NCBI GenBank assembly: GCA_907163345.1
Contig: CAJQUN010000001.1
Coordinates: 5,456,001-5,520,000, forward strand
Direction: 5' to 3'
DNA length: 64,000 nt
Origin: Haberlea rhodopensis
Taxonomy: Eukaryota > Streptophyta > Magnoliopsida > Lamiales > Gesneriaceae
Position numbers and translations under genes: made by a program. Shown one piece after another: positions 46,201 to 56,436 of the stretch; positions within the stretch are counted from its first letter, which is position 1; each line of letters opens with the position of its first letter. The notes beneath the pieces were generated by a model. That model ran no database searches. It saw only the letters and a program-made list of their open reading frames with translations, and had not been told where the DNA came from.

Positions 46201-46425
46201 GACAACACAAGTGCAATCGCTATAACGTATAATCCAGTTTTGCACTCTCGAACAAAGCACATTGATATTCGACATCATTTTATTCGAGATCATGTTGGCA
46301 AAAAGGAAATTCGGATCGAACACATTTCAACAGAGCAGCAAGCAGCAGACATCTTCACCAAACCACTTCCTGAGGCTAAGTTCAATTATTTCCGTCAAAT
46401 TATTGGTTTAATTGACTTATCTTAA
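43244..46425 (+). pseudogene. pol: copia pol polyprotein with one frameshift (copy D)
   Basis: The protease frame is open from 43244, in -1 relative to gag, with DSGCSRHMTG at 43280. The pre-integrase finger (LWHKRLNH...CEACQMGK) spans 43665-43790. The integrase core has D (HMDLFGP), D (RSDKGTEF) and E (NGVAERRN). RT has MDVKSAFLNG and YVDDIIFG (45484). The frame ends at 45544 because one T is missing near 45535 compared with copy A. The remainder of RT and RNase H is open in the next frame to 46425 (SDADYAG, STAEAEY, HIDIRHHFIRDH). Everything else is intact, so one indel alone disables pol. A sequencing error in this short T run cannot be excluded. Confidence 0.93.
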
Positions 46426-46839
46426 TTAATTTAGATGTTTTTATTCTTTTCGATCTTAAAGATTTTTGTCACCACAGATCGATAATACAATGTTCAGAAA
46501 GACACAGACCGGTCCGAACTTTCAGACCGATCCTTGTCAAGTCTGATTTTATCCTATGATCTGATTGGACAATAATCTGTTTTTTTTTAAATAAAACAAA
46601 ACAGCCCGGACTGATTAACCTTTTAACTAGTTGTACTTTAACCGCCTTATCTTTCTTTATCCTGACCGTTCATTTTGAATAGTTTATTTCTCAGTCTTGG
46701 AGATAAAGACACGTGTCTTCTCTCTCCTATTTAGCGGGCTGAACATTTCATAACTTTTTCACTTTTTACAGTTTACCGCTTTCTACTCTCTCACTCTCTT
46801 ACTCTCTTACTCTTCGCACCTTCCTTAAACTCCTTTCAT
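46426..46839 (+). promoter_or_regulatory. leader between pol and third ORF with promoter-like signals (copy D)
   Basis: 414 bp with in-frame stops soon after pol (TAA, then TAG 6 bases later), so readthrough into the next ORF is not possible. It has AGACCG-type LTR motifs near 46504-46532, an ACACGTGTC G-box near 46709, a TATA-like CTATTTAGCGGG near 46728 and a CTCTCT-rich leader before the ATG at 46840. Copy A keeps the same arrangement. An internal promoter is the inference. Confidence 0.5.
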
Positions 46840-49290
46840 ATGGCTACCATCACTCATAACTCACTCTCCGTTGAGTTTGATGACATCTACAGGGGAGAAG
46901 ATGCTGCGATGGTGTCAATTTTCAGAGCCCTGGAATCATCTGGTTTACGGAATTTTTTGGAGTGCGGATCAGTTGTTTATGAACCAGAGATCCGCGAGCT
47001 GTTCGCCAACGCCGTCTCCCGGAAGTCATCCATCTCTACCACTGTCAAGGGCAAATCTTTCGAGATCTCGCCAACAACAATGGCCAAGACCTTTGGCCTC
47101 CCCAGTTCCGGCCTGACAGAGTTCGGACAGACTCCTCCAGCATCTCTCTTAGATCTTCAGGGGAAGATCTCTATTTCTGGCCACCGGTTGCAACCCTCAT
47201 TTAAGAAGAAGGAAATGCTCTTCCATTTCCAGGTGCTGTGCGAAGTGGTAGCCAAGCCACTTTTGGGTAAAGCAGGAAGCTTTGATGCTGTAACCGCCGA
47301 GAAGTTCAGGGCCATGGCAGCTATTGTATCTGGACAGAAGATAAACTGGTCCATGATTTTGTTTGGAGTACTGCTGGAAACGGTGATTGCATCCAAGCAC
47401 GCCGTATGCTTTGCTGTTCCTCTCAGCAAGCTCTTGGAGTCCTTAGGCCTCGAGCTGAGCAAGCCATCTGCTCTCCGCCCCTTTAAGGTACTCAACTCCA
47501 AAGGGCTTGCACTGCTGAAGTCCAAGAGTGTTCCGCCTACTCCTACCACTCTGGTCTCAGTCAAGATTGAGAAGGACGAGGAACAAGCTGATGTGCGCAA
47601 ACCTCGGGTCAAGCGGAAGCTGACCATTCAGACTGACTCAGAAGAAACCCAGTCTGCTCACTCATCCCCAACCAAGCCACTTCCCAAAAAGCCCCGAACC
47701 CAGATTACCAAACCAACCAGACATCTACCTCCACCCTTACTGCAACCCACTAAAGCAACCCCTGCACCTCAACCCCCCTCTCAGCCTTCACAAGCCTCAA
47801 CCCCTGCACCCAAAGTCACCCCTAGAATTCCCTCTGCCAATCCCGTAGTCAAAGGGATAGTTATCACTGAGTTGGGTGACTATACCCAATCAGGGATTAA
47901 GTCCCCTTCCTCCACCGGTAAGGGAAAAGACATTCTCACAGAACCCATCTCTTCTAAACCCAAATCTGCTGCACAGACTGTCATCGACATCGCTATGGAG
48001 GATGTTGATGAGAAGCTAGCTGAACTCCTTGTGGTCTTTGATGAATATGTCCAGTACCGGACTGTCCACCACATTGATATGTTCTATGGAAAGTTGCACA
48101 GACTGAAGAAGATGGAAGATGAGGTTCTGAGAGGCACTGAAACTGATGATGTTCGACTTGCGGTGCAGCGCAGAGGGCTATTTACGGCAAAACACAGATT
48201 CAGACTGGCCAATCTGCTTCTCACTGCCAAAAAGAAGAACTTCGATCCGCTTGCTCCTACTGCCAGAGATGATGGGGCTGTGATTGCTCAACTTGAGATG
48301 GACATTCATGCTCTATCCCTAGCTGTCCGCTTTCAACGACAGATGCTAGGTATCTCCACTCCAGCCACCAGCCCGGATCATCCTTCTGTCAGCAAGACTC
48401 TGGCAGAACCCTTTATCGAGGTTATTCCTTCTGCTGAAGCTAAACAGACAGAAGACCAGCCTGCAGAACTCGTACCAGAACCGACAGCGGAGCAGCCATT
48501 GCCTAATGCTCCGTCTGCAACAGATGATGAATCAATGCATGTTCTGTTGGACTCTCCGACAACATCTATCCCATTGAAGTCATCAGCCTCCCATGCTCAC
48601 AACAGTCCAGCTGAGGCATGTGCACCAACTGAAGTACCAGACCTCATCGATCCGGATTTGGTGGTATCTTCAGTGGTTGCAGCTCTCCAAGATGAGGAAC
48701 CCTCCAGTCCCCACTCTCCTCCGGGACCATCAGATGAAGATTTGGCATTCATTCATAGTTTTTCTTCGGATCTGGTCGCTCTGATCCGATCCGAAAGTCA
48801 TCAAGCTGCCATTTCTTCAATCGTGCCGATTGCTGAAGAAGTTGATCATGCTATGTCATCATCAGATCACTCTCCCAGCCAGCTATCTGATGCACCTCCA
48901 TCCCTGGCACGGACTATCCAGCATTTTTCTGATAACTGTCTGTCATTAACTCAACGAATTCTCGAAGTTCATCAAAGTCAAAGAGTCACAACTTTGGACT
49001 TTAATTCTTTCAAAGAGAAAATGACTGCCAGTATCGGAAGCCTCCAGCGCGGCATCAACGATCTGTTTTCTCAACAAGCCTCCTACAAGAACAGTCTGAG
49101 GAAAGAGCAGGTCGAGTTAGCCACTGAAGTCAGAGCATCTGTTTCTAACTCCCTCCGCGCTCAAGACGTTCGTCTTGACGCTATCAGCGCGCAGCTAGCC
49201 CAAGTTGTTGAATTCCTTCAAGAGATTGCTGCTGACAAAAAGGGGGAAAAGAAGACAGACTTCAAGCCGCCTCCAAGCTCAAGAAGATAG
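46840..49290 (+). CDS. Sirevirus third ORF, intact (copy D)
   Basis: 816 residues from MATITHNSLSVEF. Residues about 15-215 form a domain like the putative plant transposon protein family (LRNFLECGSVVYEPEIRELF, FEISPTTMAKTFGLP, then a hydrophobic WSMILFGVLLETVIAS). Residues 230-370 are a Pro/Thr/Lys-rich linker. The block 375-505 holds GIVITELGDYTQSGIKSP and predicted helices. Residues 505-690 are Ser/Pro/acidic, and 700-805 look like a coiled coil (SLRAQDVRLDAISAQLAQVVEFLQ) ending in a Lys-rich tail. No signal peptide or clear transmembrane pair, so an envelope role is not supported. It is in the same frame as RNase H but separated by stops. It is the best-preserved gene of the element; function unknown. 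Confidence 0.9.
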   Translation: MATITHNSLSVEFDDIYRGEDAAMVSIFRALESSGLRNFLECGSVVYEPEIRELFANAVSRKSSISTTVKGKSFEISPTTMAKTFGLPSSGLTEFGQTPPASLLDLQGKISISGHRLQPSFKKKEMLFHFQVLCEVVAKPLLGKAGSFDAVTAEKFRAMAAIVSGQKINWSMILFGVLLETVIASKHAVCFAVPLSKLLESLGLELSKPSALRPFKVLNSKGLALLKSKSVPPTPTTLVSVKIEKDEEQADVRKPRVKRKLTIQTDSEETQSAHSSPTKPLPKKPRTQITKPTRHLPPPLLQPTKATPAPQPPSQPSQASTPAPKVTPRIPSANPVVKGIVITELGDYTQSGIKSPSSTGKGKDILTEPISSKPKSAAQTVIDIAMEDVDEKLAELLVVFDEYVQYRTVHHIDMFYGKLHRLKKMEDEVLRGTETDDVRLAVQRRGLFTAKHRFRLANLLLTAKKKNFDPLAPTARDDGAVIAQLEMDIHALSLAVRFQRQMLGISTPATSPDHPSVSKTLAEPFIEVIPSAEAKQTEDQPAELVPEPTAEQPLPNAPSATDDESMHVLLDSPTTSIPLKSSASHAHNSPAEACAPTEVPDLIDPDLVVSSVVAALQDEEPSSPHSPPGPSDEDLAFIHSFSSDLVALIRSESHQAAISSIVPIAEEVDHAMSSSDHSPSQLSDAPPSLARTIQHFSDNCLSLTQRILEVHQSQRVTTLDFNSFKEKMTASIGSLQRGINDLFSQQASYKNSLRKEQVELATEVRASVSNSLRAQDVRLDAISAQLAQVVEFLQEIAADKKGEKKTDFKPPPSSRR

Positions 49291-49558
49291 CAGTCTTAGT
49301 CTTTTAACTTATCAGACTGTCTGTATTTAGGACTTCTTGATGATCAATAAAATCCTCTTTTGATTAAGTCCTTGTTCATTTATTTTGAACTTTAATAAAG
49401 GCTTAATAATAAAAGATTGAATCGATCAAACTTAATAATGTTCATTTATTTTGAACAAAGAAGTAATCGATCCGAAAAGCATTCGCTTCAGAGCTCTTAT
49501 CAAGACTGGTTAAAAAGACTTAGTAGCTAGGTTTTGTCATCATCAAAAAGGGGGAATT
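49237..49558 (+). other. polypurine tracts of copy D
   Basis: An A5G5A4 tract inside the third ORF end (49237-49250) and a second AAAAAGGGGGA at 49545-49555, three bases before the 3' LTR. The spacer between them has the duplicated TTCATTTATTTTGAAC motif also seen in copy A. Confidence 0.85.
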
Positions 49559-50725
49559 TGTTAGTTCCGGACCTTATCGATGAGATTTTAAAGATGACAA
49601 AACAGTTCAGACCGGATCGATAGAAATCAGGTTGACCAGATCGATCGGACTCAACAGAGCAAGATGGCAAAGCATTTCAGACCGGATCGATGGAAATTAG
49701 GCATACCAGATCGATCGGACATATCAGAGCAAACTGATAAAGAATATTGCATATCAGACCGGATCGATGGATTCCAGACTGAATAGATCGATGCTTCAGA
49801 TCGATCTCAACCTTTATCAGATCAGAGCAGTCAAGGATACATAAAGGATGGCTTCTCAGTCCGAATCATCAACGGATATTTATTGTAGCATTTAATGCTG
49901 CAATTAATGCTACAAAGGACCAAAGACTGAAGATTGCCATAATAGGTAAGAAGACAAAGAAGAGCTTACCTGACAGTCGCCGAAAGCATATACCAGAACG
50001 GCAAGTATCCTGAAGAAGAAGACTGTAGCTTTCTCAGAGTTTAAAAAGAGTCATAGCTGCACATTAAGGGAAACAATGCCGTTGCCACCTTCAACTATAA
50101 AAGGATGCAACAAACAGATGCAAAAGACTCTGGACTCTACAACTCACGCTGATCAATTGAAAAATATACAAGAAAGCAAAACAGCACACGCCTACAAAGT
50201 TCAGAAGCTTTCGAGCTGAAGTTATTTATTTAAGCGCAATTACTTTGTAACATTTGATCATTGTAGGATCACTGTGCGCATTGTGTATTGAAAAATAGAA
50301 GTGAGCAACATATTGTAACTGTCAGACAGAGTGTGTCTGAGCAGGTTGAGTGACTAGGAGTTTCAGACTGGTAGTGAGGTAAATCCAGCCTGAATCGGGT
50401 TTGTACAACAGGATTGTATAAATCAAAGTCTTCTAGTATAAACCTTCCTTAATTGGAAGAAGGGGAGACGTAGAAGGATTACACCACCTTCGAACTTCCA
50501 GAAACATATCCTGTGTCTTATCATTCTGCACTTAGCCATCGAGCTGCTCTTACTTACACAAGAGCAGACCGTTTCCGCACTTACTTATTAGTGGTCTGTT
50601 CTGTTCAAAGAGTTGATTAAGTAACAGATTTCTTTCACTAATCAGAAAGAATTCACAAGGGATAAATTTTGTAAGGAGTGTTCATTCACCCCCCCCCCTC
50701 TAAACACTCCGGACCGATCCTAACA
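49559..50725 (+). repeat. 3' LTR of copy D
   Basis: 1,167 bp, essentially identical to the 5' LTR. TATAAAAG at 50096-50103. Inverted repeat arms at 50675-50682 and 50703-50710 around a 10-C run. Followed by CTTGG. Confidence 0.97.
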
Positions 50726-50730
50726 CTTGG

Positions 50731-53353
50731 GATCTTCAGTAAACAAGGTTGAGTATTCACTACAAGATTTTAATTTTGGGGTTTAATCGCATTCCACTCG
50801 ATAGACAATTTTATTGATCCTTTGTAAACTTTTCCGTTAACGTATCTGCGAATTTCTCATACCATAGAGATTACATGCCATGTGGTATTATGTTTACGAT
50901 CTATATGTCGAGACTTACCATTATACATACTACCTTGTGTCCTTTTCTATGGTAGATTGGTTGTCAAGATGTATAAATGCAGGCACATGGAATAATAAAC
51001 ACATTACCAGTTGTGGATTTTGAGTCCTTCATGTCATATATTTTCTTCTAATACATCATGATATCTTAAGTTTCAACTCCTAAGCGTTGCAGATTTAAAA
51101 AATCCAAATTTGTAAATTTGGAACTACGCGTTATTTCTTACAAATTCAAAACTAAAAGCAACTTTAATTCACAATTCAAATTTTAAGCGCATAAGTTTTT
51201 AAAAATTGCAAGTTCAATATTCTATTTCTTGCAAACTTGAAATTTAAACTATAATTAAATATAAGATTTCATCATTTGGATATTTTGGAAACTTTAATTC
51301 CAGTATTGCATTTGATGTACCTTTATCTGTCATGTCAACATGTTTCTCCAACATTTTCTTTGTTGCATAGATGATATCTATATTGCTTCCCATAATGAAC
51401 ATATAATCAATATACAAGCATATTATTACACAGGCTTCGCGTGTGTCATATTTGTCACACTACTTTAAATCTCTTTTTGTTAACTTTTCCATTTATTTTT
51501 GTCATTTGTTATGACTTACTTCAGTCATGCACCCCCACATTTTTAATTGTTGTCAGAAACTTTTGCCTTAATTCGTAAGGATTTTCGTCGTTGTCAAAGT
51601 GTAGTACTTAGAATATGGTTGACAAATAAATCTACTTCCCACACAATTTTGGATAATATCGAACTTATCAAGATTTCATTGGCGTTCAAATTTCAAATTT
51701 CAAATTCTAAGCATTTATAAATGTATAAATCAAAATTCAAGATTTTATTTCTTGCAAATTTTGATTTATGCGCGCTTGCTTACAAAATTTAAAATTTGGA
51801 CAATATTCTCGTATATGATCCACTATTTGCATTTTAAGCATACAAACTTTTAAACTTGAATTCAAGATTTAATATCTTACAAATTCAAGTTTTAAGTGTA
51901 AGATGTTTAGACAACACAAATAGAATTAACTCGCAATTCTTCAATGCAAAACTCATTTGCTTTATTGGTCTGCAATCTTATTCTTGTAGTGTTCTTATTT
52001 TATAGTATTTTTAAACACTTCTAACGCCTCATATTTGCTTCATAGCAAAGTAAACGCCATAACAATATATTGTGCAGTAATCGATCAAGTAACACATTAC
52101 TTTCCCCACATCACTAGTTTGCACAAACTTTCGATCACAAGCATCATTGTGAATCACTTCTAGAGATGTTATATTTCATTCATCAAATGGAATGACGATT
52201 TGTTAACTTATCCTCATCACAAGTCCACATTAATGTTTTTTAAGTTAACATTTACGGAATGTAATAAATTTCATTTTACCAATTTGAATAATGAATTATA
52301 TTACAAGACCCAATCTATTATCTCCCCAAATCACAAGACTCTATCAAATAAGTATAATGAAACTTTTTTGCTTTCAACAATAATTGTTATTGCATTCTCT
52401 ACATAACATTTTTTTCCACAGGCACTAAGTTGGATAATACAAATCTTGTCAAAATCAAAAGACTAGTCAAGCGGTAAACATAAGATCAGATAAATAGTTT
52501 GAAAATCTGTAATCTTCGGTTATGTTGATTTCATCCTTTGCTTTCCCTTGATCGTTTTATTCCGACAGTCTTTTGCAAAGTGGTTGGACTTTTCACATTG
52601 AACACACTTTCCTTTAAACTTTTTTGCCTTCCTACTCTTGGAGGCTTTACCGGCAAACTTTTCTTTTGTTCCGGTATTTTATTCAACCAAGTTAGCCCTT
52701 GCTTCCATATGGTGTTTACGGCATTCTTTCGGAATTCCTATTGTCATCCTTGATTCGCAAACGGACCACAAGATCTTCAAGACTCATCTATTTACGCTTA
52801 TGTTTGAGATAACTCTTGAAGTACTTCCACATTTGAGGCAACTTCTCAATCATTGCGACCACTTGTAATGAATCATTCAGACATATTCCATCTGCATAGA
52901 TATCGTGCATAATTACTTATAATCTTGCACCTGCACCATCACCGGCTTCATATCAACCATTTTGAAATCCAGGAACTGTCTTACAATGGATTGCTTCATA
53001 CCAGCATCCTCAGATTTGTATTTCCTTTCCAAATATTCCCACAATTACTTTGCGATTTTCACTAGGCAATAAAGATTGTCTAGTTTATTGTCTAAACTGT
53101 TTAGAATGTAGTTGTTACAGAGGAAATCACTTTGTTTCCGAGCATCAAACGTAGACATCTTTTGGGAGTCAGTTTCATCTTATTCAACCGTAGTAGCATC
53201 CTCGGTCAAGAACCTTGTCAAACTTAATATGGTCAAGTAAAATAATATCTTTTGTTGCCATCACTTTCATTGTACTTCTCGGACCTCTCTCCAAGATGAA
53301 CGGAAGCCGTTGTTGCACCGACGCCATTTGTTACAAAAATATCGTTTCAAGAT
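50731..53353 (-). pseudogene. E copia coding remnants (RT, integrase, gag)
   Basis: Minus-strand, very AT-rich and full of stops, but in gag-to-RT order. A gag block near 53000-52780 (VVAMIEKLPQMWKYFKSYLKHKRK, in two runs) is followed by MSLEDLVVRLRIK. A CCHC knuckle CVQCEKSNHFAKDC lies near 52612-52570. An integrase piece (LEVIHNDACDRKFVQTSD) is near 52160-52090. An RT piece (ICLYIDYMFIMGSNIDII, the YVDD box decayed to YIDY) is near 51430-51370. It resembles the C family at low identity. 50731-51280 and 51460-52000 show no recognisable coding. Confidence 0.7.
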
Positions 53354-54119
53354 TGTTGTATATTATCTTCTGGATGTCTATCTTTGGGATAAAATCAAGC
53401 AATTGTAACAAATGACATAGTAACTTTAATGTCGAGGCAAGAGTTCAACTCTTTGTCCTTGAAACGATATTGCTCTGCTATTGAGCTCACGGTTGCAATA
53501 TCAAATTGTTTCCCATAATACAACGATTATGATTTGTGATAGAAGCACTTTAAATAACGAATCCTTAAACCACAAAAGTTAAAGGCACTCAAACTTTAAA
53601 CAAGATGAATGCGCATAATTTCAGGAGGAACTTTGCTTTAATCTTGTGTTTGATCTATGCAAAAGGTGTTTTAATTCAAAGGGTGTTGTTCTATTTATAC
53701 TAACCAATATAAATCATCAAAAACATCTTTTGGAAGGGTTTTTCATGAAAAATCAACACAAGAAATGGTACGTAACCCTTCAGAAAAACCGCTCATTACC
53801 CGTTTGGACAGAAACAAGGTGCTCAAGCACTTGCATATACTGCTCAATACTTCACCTGTTTTCATCCATTCGTATTTTTCGACTTTTCCATGCTTAATTT
53901 CAATTCATTAAGCATAATTTTCCAAACTTCTCCTTGGAATTGTTGGAGATGGAGATTTCAATGGGAGAAATATCATAGATGGGTTTGCAACACCGAACGA
54001 GGATGGTTGTTGATGCTTCCAACAATGTCACCTTTAACAATACTTGAAAACCATGAACAGGTCGGTTAAGGGCGCCTGGATTTCTCCCTATGTGGCCCCT
54101 CTGATTCCTCAATAAGAAT
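53354..54119 (-). repeat. E 5' LTR (inner 300 bp certain) and flank
   Basis: 53354-53656 matches 39381-39672. A minus-strand TATA-like GTATAAATAG near 53690-53699 suits an LTR promoter. The outer limit is not defined. Confidence 0.55.
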
Positions 54120-54950
54120 AGGGAATGTAGAAGAGAGAAAATTGGGGAGTGTGATAAATCAAATAAGGAGCCAGCAAGATGGCGAGGAATAATTATATTT
54201 AATGATATACCTTTTTCTCTTCTTTATTACCTGAGGTGTCCCAGAATTCTATATATCGGGTCATTCTTGTGCTAATAAGAAAAATAGATGACATGGAAAA
54301 ATATGAAGATGTGCCCACATGGCATGTCGAAAGATTATTTTGGGGGGTATCACTAGTCCCCCTCACAAGTCATGTCGACGAGATAATAGAGAAGTGACCG
54401 AGAGAGCTAACAAGGAATATAATGTTTCATGAGGGGACGAGCCAAAACAGTAGCTGATGAAGAGCTATAATGCTACCCGAGGGTGGGCTTAGTAGTAAGC
54501 GGAGTAGAGCCACAATGACAAAGAAATCCAAGATATATAGGAAGAGTGAAATAACATCCTACATCGAAGATGTACATAAAAAATATCACGCGTCATACAG
54601 ATGAAGTCCGAGACAATATCCACTGTCACAAGAAATACAAAAAATGGTAATACTTGCTCTGGCTACATATGCGAAATAAATACATCTGGAAAATCACATA
54701 AAGAAGTCCGAGCAATATCTTGTGGTAAGAAACCAGACAATAAAGATCTGTCAAAGAGAAATCCAGCATAATATAAAGTGTTTGATAAATTCTTCTATTA
54801 AAGAAATCCAATATTTGTCTGCCTGAATCATAATAAGTTGAGCTCAGCGTTGACAAAGTTCAAAAGTCATCATGTGAAGTATAACCACAACGAGTCGGCT
54901 GAAGATCTTAAACAAATTTTTCGACCGTATAACCATAATGATGAGAGCTT
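54120..54950. other. unassigned intergenic sequence
   Basis: No coding potential and no pairing with other parts of the window, apart from vague similarity of the last 150 bases to the following repeat array. Confidence 0.5.
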
Positions 54951-55858
54951 GGCTTTACCATAGCTCGGTTGATCCTCTATAGGGCGTAACCAAGACAAGT
55001 TGGGTAAACCACCCCTGAATGACAATTGGCATAACTAAGCAAATGAACTAGGCGTAACCATAGCTCGGCTGATCCTTTGTCAGGCTTAACCGCGACAGGT
55101 TAGGTAGATCACCCCTGAATGACACTTGGTGTTAGGGGTGTGCAATGGTTCCCCGAAACGAACCGAATCAAAATTTTACGGTTAAGTTTTCGGGTTTTTT
55201 TATAAAAAAAAATTAGTTTTTGGTTTACAGTTCGTTTTTCGGTTACAGGATTCGGTTAACCAAACTGAATTGAAACCGAACTTTTTTAAAAAAGTAATTT
55301 TTTAAATTTTTAAAAAAATTTAAATGGTTTATATATATATTTTTAATGGTTTCTTTCGTGACCGCATGAATAAAAACTCGTAATATAACTACTGTTTTCA
55401 AGTATAATATAATTTATTTTGTTGTCTCCTTTAAACTCGACATTTTGGTATAAATAACTTCAAAATAATATTAAAACTTTTGAATTAAAATGTTAAAAAT
55501 CATTTTGAGTCCAATGTATGATGTATTAGTTTTATATTTATGTTGGATTTCCTTTCGAATAACCATCCAATTCCAAAAAAAAGGTTTTAACCGAAACCAA
55601 AACCGAACCGAGCCGAACCGAAAAATTTCAGTTAAAATCGAAACCTAACCAATAATATATTTTCCAATTTTCCAGAATTTCGGTTCGGTTAACCGAAATT
55701 CCGGTTCGATTCGGTTCGAAACCGAACCGATGAACACCCCTACTTGGTGTAACCAAGGCAAATGAGTCAGCCTAACCAAAGCTCGGTTAATCCTCTCCCG
55801 GGCATAACCGCGACAAGTTGGGTAAACCACCCCTGAATAACATTTGGCGTAACCAAAG
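54951..55858 (+). repeat. array of about 100-bp repeats, three units, split by a MITE
   Basis: Units at 54951-55050, 55051-55132 plus 55751-55770, and 55771-55858 share CCATAGCTCGG-like, GCGACAAGTTGGGTAAACC and ACCCCTGAATGACA blocks. The middle unit is interrupted by the MITE at 55133-55742. Confidence 0.85.
55133..55742. mobile_element. hAT-like MITE
   Basis: 610 bp, non-coding. Terminal inverted repeats TAGGGGTGTGCAATGGTT and TAGGGGTGTTCATCGGTT (complement of the right end). Perfect 8-bp duplication CTTGGTGT (55125-55132 and 55743-55750). Rich in ACCGAAC/GTTCGGTT words near both ends. Confidence 0.9.
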
Positions 55859-55906
55859 ATTTTTCTTTAGAACGTACCTCCCACATACGATGATCTCCAT
55901 ATATAG

Positions 55907-56436
55907 TAGGAGTGTGCGTCAGGTTCGGGTATTTGGGTCCTAACCCGACCAGATTGGGAACCGATCCAGTCGAGTAATTCAGGTTTATCGGTTTCGGGTA
56001 GGGGTATGTGAAAAATCGGGTTCGGGTCGGGTACCCACACCAGTTTTCATTTTTTTTTCTTTTTTTTTTTAAAATTCCCACAATACATGTTTCCCTCTAC
56101 GTCCCAAGTTGTGCAAATATTTAAAGAAACACTTGCAATGGAATGGCCATCATTCATGCTGTGCATAAAGATTAAACTTATATACAGACGAATATAGATA
56201 GCGTTAAAGAAGAAGTCACTATTGGTGGTCAACATAATCAGCTATCCATGTTTTTCTACATCTTCTTCGATTCTTCTTCCTTAGGATCCCGTGTGGTTCC
56301 TTCTGTCGCATCTAAACCAATTTTTTTTAATAGAAAATATGCCTGGTTTTTGTTACCCAAAGTACTGAAACCCGAAAATCGGGTACCCGAAACCCGATTA
56401 CCCGATCCTGATTTTCCGACCTGATTCTCACCCCTA
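55907..56436. mobile_element. second MITE-like element
   Basis: 530 bp with imperfect inverted ends TAGGAGTGTGCGTCAGGTTC and TTAGGGGTGAGAATCAGGTC (complement of the right end, offset by one). Flanked by ATATAG (55901-55906 and 56437-56442). Internal GGGTTCGGGT/ACCCGAAACCC words. Related in style to the MITE at 55133 but not the same family. Confidence 0.7.

Larger units (their letters stand above)
40039..50725 (+). mobile_element. full-length young Sirevirus-type copia retrotransposon, copy D
   Basis: 10,687 bp. LTRs 40039-41209 (1,171 bp) and 49559-50725 (1,167 bp) have TGTTAG...CTAACA ends. A perfect 5-bp target duplication CTTGG flanks it (40034-40038 and 50726-50730). Between the LTRs I find one substitution (T at 40570, C at 50090) and a C-run of 14 versus 10, which accounts exactly for the 4-bp length difference. 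Order: PBS, gag, pol, long third ORF, two polypurine tracts. Pol carries a one-base deletion near 45535, and gag ends in TAG before the protease frame opens. The insertion is very recent. Confidence 0.97.
39381..53660 (-). mobile_element. degenerate minus-strand copia element E (split by copy D)
   Basis: Two related terminal sequences (39381-39672 and 53354-53656; both start TGTTGTATAT on the plus strand and share TTTAATGTCGAGGCAA and TAGAAGCACTTTAAATA) bracket minus-strand copia remnants. The copy D insertion (40039-50725) lies inside, with target duplication CTTGG. LTR outer limits are uncertain because the two copies diverge after about 290 bp. Confidence 0.7.

Noticed and set aside
46840..49290. 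Calling the third ORF an envelope gene
   Set aside because: No signal peptide, cleavage site or convincing transmembrane segment seen; it matches the plant transposon-protein-like third ORFs instead.
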